64,000 bases of DNA from Roseburia sp. 499. GTDB taxonomy: Bacteria; Bacillota; Clostridia; Lachnospirales; Lachnospiraceae. This document shows, piece after piece, positions 60,850 through 64,000 of the stretch (its first letter is position 1; each line of letters starts with the position of its first letter). The translations under genes and the position numbers were made by a program. The stretch covers positions 310,001 through 374,000 of the forward strand of contig NZ_CP135164.1 of NCBI RefSeq assembly GCF_001940225.2, given 5' to 3'. Under the pieces are notes generated by a model. That model did no database searches, was not told the origin of the DNA, and saw only the letters and a list, made by a program, of their open reading frames with translations.

Positions 60850-61927
60850 AGTGGATATCAAAAGAACAATCCTGAGCCGTTTTTTTGGAAAAATGTTTCG
60901 GGCAGGAGTTATCTATATTCTTGTGTTAATTGTAGGTCTATTTTGGGCAAAGTCCATGCTGGAAAGGCGCACCTGGCAGACGTGGGATACCTTTTATTGG
61001 CAGCTTCACTGGATACAGGACAATCAGGTGGTCTGTGTGGTGCTGCTGTTTCTGGCTGGGATTTTGCTTCTTGGAATTTTTTACTGGATTCGTCTGTTGA
61101 ATTACTTTCAAAAGGTTATGGATGCAATGGAACAGATTCCTGCAGGAGAAAGTCAGATACATCTGCCGAAGGATTTAATAGAGGTAGAGTATTATATGAA
61201 CCGGATTATAGGTGATATCCGGCGGAATGAGCAATTGGCACGGGAGGCAGAGCAACGAAAAAATGATCTTGTGGTATATCTCGCTCATGATTTGAAAACA
61301 CCACTTACGTCTGTTATCGGTTACTTGACGTTACTGACGGAGGAACGACAGATTTCACCGGAACTACAAGAAAAATATTTGTCTATTTCATTGGAAAAAG
61401 CAGAACGCTTAGAAGAACTGATAAATGAATTTTTTGAAATTACCAGATTCAACCTGACACATTTGGAATTGGAGAAAACCAGTGTTTCCCTAAAAATGAT
61501 GTTGGAGCAAATCGTATATGAGTTTCAGCCTATGTTGGCAGAAAAACAATTGACCTGTGAATTGGTAGTGGAGCCGGCTGATATGAAGTTTTTGTGTGAT
61601 TCAGATAAGATGCAGCGGGTATTTGACAACCTTCTTCGTAATGCTGTATTTTACAGTGAAGAAAAAAGCGTTATTCATATTAAGGCAACACGACAGGATG
61701 AAAAAATCAAGATTCAGGTGAAGAATACCGGAACGGAGATTCCAAAAGAAAAACTGGAACGTATTTTTGAACAGTTTTTTCGGGTGGATAAAGCAAGAAG
61801 CAGTAGAGGTGGCGGAGCCGGTCTGGGACTTGCTATTGCAAAAGAAATTGTGGAGTTGCACCAGGGAAAAATATGGGCGGAGAGCCAACAGGGAAAGACA
61901 TGCTTTTTTATAGAATTATATTCATAA
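60839..61927 (+). CDS. VanS-like sensor histidine kinase
   Basis: A 362-residue kinase with two membrane segments (about 22-40 and 62-84), a short outer loop of about 25 residues, a membrane-proximal linker and the H-box YLAHDLKTPLTSVIGYLTLL with His near residue 150. The ATPase domain is complete: NLLRNAVFYSEE, VKNTGTEIPKE and GGGAGLGLAIAKEIVELH. It starts at TTG (60839), eight bases after GGGGGGTAGG. The short sensor and VanS-like order suggest a membrane or cell-wall signal. It overlaps the regulator gene, so the two are made together. Confidence 0.88.
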   Translation: MKNKVDIKRTILSRFFGKMFRAGVIYILVLIVGLFWAKSMLERRTWQTWDTFYWQLHWIQDNQVVCVVLLFLAGILLLGIFYWIRLLNYFQKVMDAMEQIPAGESQIHLPKDLIEVEYYMNRIIGDIRRNEQLAREAEQRKNDLVVYLAHDLKTPLTSVIGYLTLLTEERQISPELQEKYLSISLEKAERLEELINEFFEITRFNLTHLELEKTSVSLKMMLEQIVYEFQPMLAEKQLTCELVVEPADMKFLCDSDKMQRVFDNLLRNAVFYSEEKSVIHIKATRQDEKIKIQVKNTGTEIPKEKLERIFEQFFRVDKARSSRGGGAGLGLAIAKEIVELHQGKIWAESQQGKTCFFIELYS

Positions 61928-61930
61928 AAA

Positions 61931-61985
61931 CTTAAGAATTCTGCGAGAAAAAGCAGAAAAACAAAAATACTTCTTTTCTTATAAT
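61931..61985 (+). promoter_or_regulatory. promoter of the C39-like peptidase with CTTAAGAATTC site
   Basis: TATAAT at 61980-61985 lacks a -35 box. CTTAAGAATTC (61931-61941) lies about 40-50 bases upstream of it, the place of an activator site, and is the reverse of the 11-mer at 21295-21305. Confidence 0.45.
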
Positions 61986-62029
61986 TAGTTCATAAAAGGT
62001 GAACAGTAAATAGGAAAGGAAGTATTTTT

Positions 62030-62866
62030 ATGTCAACAACAAATCGTGTCTATCATACAGGAAGAAATAGTACAGCAGTTCGGAAAAGAAGGAGACGTAG
62101 ACAGAGAATTCGCCGACTAAAACAAACGGTAGTGTGTATTGGAACAGTTTTTCTGATATGTGGTGGGATTATTTTGTTTGGGACAGACCGAATACAGGGG
62201 GTATGGAGAGGAGAAGAGGCACAGGCAAAGGAATTTTTGGAAAACCAGCAGAAAGAGGATTATCCACAAGAACTGTTAGAATTGTTGGAAAAGAATTCGG
62301 AAACCTATGATTTTGTAACCAGTTATCCGGAAAGAGATAAGTATATGGGAAAAGAGATTGATTTGACAGGTGAGATAAAGTCTGGAGAAGTGCCGTTGTT
62401 CTTGCAGTGGGACAGAAGATGGGGATATGATGACTATGGAAGTGAAATGATTGCACTGGCAGGATGTGGGCCTACCTGTATGTCAATGGCTTATACCTAT
62501 CTTACGGGCGAAACTGATATGAACCCAAGAGAGATGGCAGAATTTGCAGAGGAAAATGGTTACAACACAGAGGCAGGGACAAGTTGGAGTTTTTTTACGG
62601 ATGGTGCAGAGCAATTGGGGTTAAAAGGTGCAGAAATCGGGCTTGATGAAGCAAAGATGAAGGAAGTGTTGGATGAAGGAAAAGTGATTATTTGCAGTAT
62701 GCGTCCGGGAGATTTTACTACCACAGGACATTTCATCTTGATTCGAGAATATGATAGAAAAGGTTTTCTGGTAAACGACCCCAATAGTAAAGAAAGAAGT
62801 AAACAGCACTGGGAATACGACGTTTTGTACTCGCAAATTAAATGTTTGTGGTCAATTGGGGGATAG
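62030..62866 (+). CDS. membrane-anchored C39-like (papain-fold) peptidase
   Basis: A 278-residue protein with a very basic start (RKRRRRRQRIRRLKQ), one membrane helix (about 32-50) and an outside domain. The catalytic part is PLFLQWDRRWGYDDYG, then the Cys in GCGPTCMSMAY (about residue 145), His in TTGHFILIREYD and Asn/Asp in FLVNDPNS; this is the Peptidase_C39-like_2 set. It could cut peptidoglycan peptides or secreted proteins. RBS AAAGGAAG precedes the ATG. It follows the VanRS-like pair and may be a target of it. A linker (about 50-110) is rich in Glu/Gln. Confidence 0.85.
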   Translation: MSTTNRVYHTGRNSTAVRKRRRRRQRIRRLKQTVVCIGTVFLICGGIILFGTDRIQGVWRGEEAQAKEFLENQQKEDYPQELLELLEKNSETYDFVTSYPERDKYMGKEIDLTGEIKSGEVPLFLQWDRRWGYDDYGSEMIALAGCGPTCMSMAYTYLTGETDMNPREMAEFAEENGYNTEAGTSWSFFTDGAEQLGLKGAEIGLDEAKMKEVLDEGKVIICSMRPGDFTTTGHFILIREYDRKGFLVNDPNSKERSKQHWEYDVLYSQIKCLWSIGG

Positions 62867-62910
62867 GTGTGCTATACTGCATAGAGGATATCTTTGTTTG
62901 GAGGAAAAGT

Positions 62911-63549
62911 ATGCAGTACAAAGCAGTAATTTTTGATTTTGATTATACATTGGGAGATTCTACGAACGGAATCATATTAAGCGCCAATTATGCACTGGAA
63001 AAAATGGGATATAAGCAGGCCGAAAGAGAAAGAATCCGTAAGACCATAGGGCTTTCACTGCCGGAAACTTATGTTGCATTGACCGGAGATAAGAAGCCGG
63101 AGAAGGGAGAAGAATTTCGTTCCTATTTCGTAGAAAAAGCAGACGAGATAATGACGGATAATTCCGAATTGTATCCGGATGCGAAAAAAGTTCTGGATTT
63201 TTTAAAACAAAATGGTATCAAGGTTGCGGTTGTAACCACCAAGTTTGATTACCGAATTGAAGGAATATTAGAAAAATGTCATGCAAAAGAATATGTAGAA
63301 ATGATTGTAGGAGGCAATAATGTAGCAAATCCAAAGCCGGACCCGGAAGGCGTTCTTAAGGTGTTAAAGGAATGGAATTTGGACAAGTCGGAAGTGCTCT
63401 ATGTGGGAGATAGTTTGGTGGATGCCAAGACGGCGGAGTGTGCGGGAGTTCCTTTTGCTGGTGTTACCACAGGAACTACAACAGTAGAAGATTTTAGGGA
63501 TTATAATAGTATAGGGATATTTCAGAATCTTTCAGAATTAAAGTTTTAA
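62911..63549 (+). CDS. HAD-IA family hydrolase, phosphoglycolate phosphatase-like
   Basis: A 212-residue HAD phosphatase. The nucleophile pair is in FDFDYTLGDS at residues about 9-18, the Thr/Ser of motif II in VAVVTTKFDYR, the Lys in VANPKPDPEG and the acidic pair in VLYVGDSLVDAKTA. The start at 62911 follows GGAGG; the longer open frame begins inside the peptidase gene. Substrate cannot be read; phosphoglycolate, beta-phosphoglucomutase-like or pyrophosphatase roles are all open. It is 11 bases before the PabA-like gene. Confidence 0.88.
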   Translation: MQYKAVIFDFDYTLGDSTNGIILSANYALEKMGYKQAERERIRKTIGLSLPETYVALTGDKKPEKGEEFRSYFVEKADEIMTDNSELYPDAKKVLDFLKQNGIKVAVVTTKFDYRIEGILEKCHAKEYVEMIVGGNNVANPKPDPEGVLKVLKEWNLDKSEVLYVGDSLVDAKTAECAGVPFAGVTTGTTTVEDFRDYNSIGIFQNLSELKF

Positions 63550-63560
63550 GAGGCAAAGAA

Positions 63561-64000
63561 ATGTATTTGATGATTGATAACTACGACTCGTATGTCTACA
63601 ATCAGGTTTCCTATATGGAAGAATTAAATATGCAGACGCAAGTGGTTCGAAATGACAAAATTGATTGGGAAAAAATCAAGAGCGGAATAGACAAAAAAAG
63701 GTTAAAAGGTATTGTCATATCTCCGGGACCGAAACATCCCAGGGATTTTTCTTATTTGAAAGAAATGATTGAAAAAACTGCTGGTGAGATTCCGATTCTT
63801 GGAGTATGTTTGGGACATCAGATGATAGCAGATGTTTTCGGCGCTAAGGTGGATAGAGGAGAACGCCCAATGCATGGGAAAATTAGTAAGATAAAGCATT
63901 GCGGTAAGCATATCTTTAAAAATCTTCCGGAAACTTTTGGGGTTACCAGATATCATTCCTTGGTGGTGAGTGAACAAGATTTTCCCAAGGATTTGATGAT
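63561..64000 (+). CDS. pabA: PabA/TrpG-type glutamine amidotransferase (3' end cut by window)
   Basis: The first 146 residues of a class I amidotransferase run off the window. The start MYLMIDNYDSYVYN and catalytic Cys in ILGVCLGHQMIADVFGAKV are clear; the mid region RYHSLVV contacts the synthase partner. Since a trpG is present in the trp operon, this second copy is likely to serve aminodeoxychorismate synthase (p-aminobenzoate for folate), pairing with a PabB that should lie downstream. RBS AAGAGG lies before the ATG. The symbol is a context-based choice. Confidence 0.85.
   Translation, partial: MYLMIDNYDSYVYNQVSYMEELNMQTQVVRNDKIDWEKIKSGIDKKRLKGIVISPGPKHPRDFSYLKEMIEKTAGEIPILGVCLGHQMIADVFGAKVDRGERPMHGKISKIKHCGKHIFKNLPETFGVTRYHSLVVSEQDFPKDLM

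Noticed and set aside
60160..61927. Vancomycin resistance locus
   Set aside because: Only regulator and kinase are VanRS-like; no D-lactate ligase, VanH or VanX is present, and the Ddl at 26962 shows no sign of being a D-lactate type.

Overview
The window looks like chromosomal DNA of an anaerobic, AT-rich Gram-positive Clostridia species, most likely Lachnospiraceae. This is an inference from strong GGAGG-type ribosome sites, a tRNA-Trp T-box in front of the trp operon, an [FeFe]-hydrogenase maturation GTPase, LTA-type sugar-modification genes, and SD-driven operons with 1-17 nt overlaps. No rRNA, tRNA, CRISPR array, insertion sequence or phage gene was seen.

Layout. (1) 1-8300: one operon for import and reductive breakdown of a pyrimidine or hydantoin-like compound: ABC transporter (ATPase, two permeases, lipoprotein), hydantoinase/dihydropyrimidinase, a PreA-type dehydrogenase with a DPD-like iron-sulfur N-terminus, an M20-type carbamoylase, and a cytidylate-kinase-like P-loop protein. 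The lipoprotein is circularly permuted. (2) 8391-11092: an Rpn/PD-(D/E)XK protein, a small membrane protein and a LacI repressor. (3) 11272-16041: maltodextrin ABC transporter (no ATPase) plus a GH13 glucosidase, with LacI operators on both sides of the divergent promoter region. (4) 16034-21207 (minus): diguanylate cyclase, then yfhO-gtcA-csbB-like genes for teichoic-acid glycosylation. (5) 21394-26064: two-component pair, GreA-like factor, His-rich CsoR-type repressor, two paralogous XRE regulators, an SDR. (6) 26220-31938: HPF, Ddl, MurF, IlvE, PlsC-like, a PrcB-like lipoprotein. (7) 31957-38928: a T-box(Trp)-controlled trpEGCFBAD operon with trpD last, and a palindromic repeat element inserted between the T-box terminator and trpE. 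(8) 38949-39718: autoregulated TetR gene. (9) 39910-47952: an LXG-type type VII secretion effector island: Lap1-like, Lap2-like (no normal start codon), LXG protein, five membrane-anchored LRR paralogues in tandem, and a membrane-anchored paralogue of the LXG protein's C-terminal module. (10) 48043-64000: rRNA methyltransferase, ABC-F ATPase, YbaK, DegV, TrkA/TrkH, hydF locus with a TM1266-like regulator and an aspartase-like lyase, SulP transporter, VanRS-like two-component system, C39-like peptidase, HAD phosphatase, and the start of a PabA-type glutamine amidotransferase.

The best candidate for an undescribed system is the LXG/LRR island. A secreted-effector module recurs in a membrane-anchored protein that lacks one Gly/Ala-rich segment, and an expanding LRR array separates the two. 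The circularly permuted binding protein is the second most striking item.
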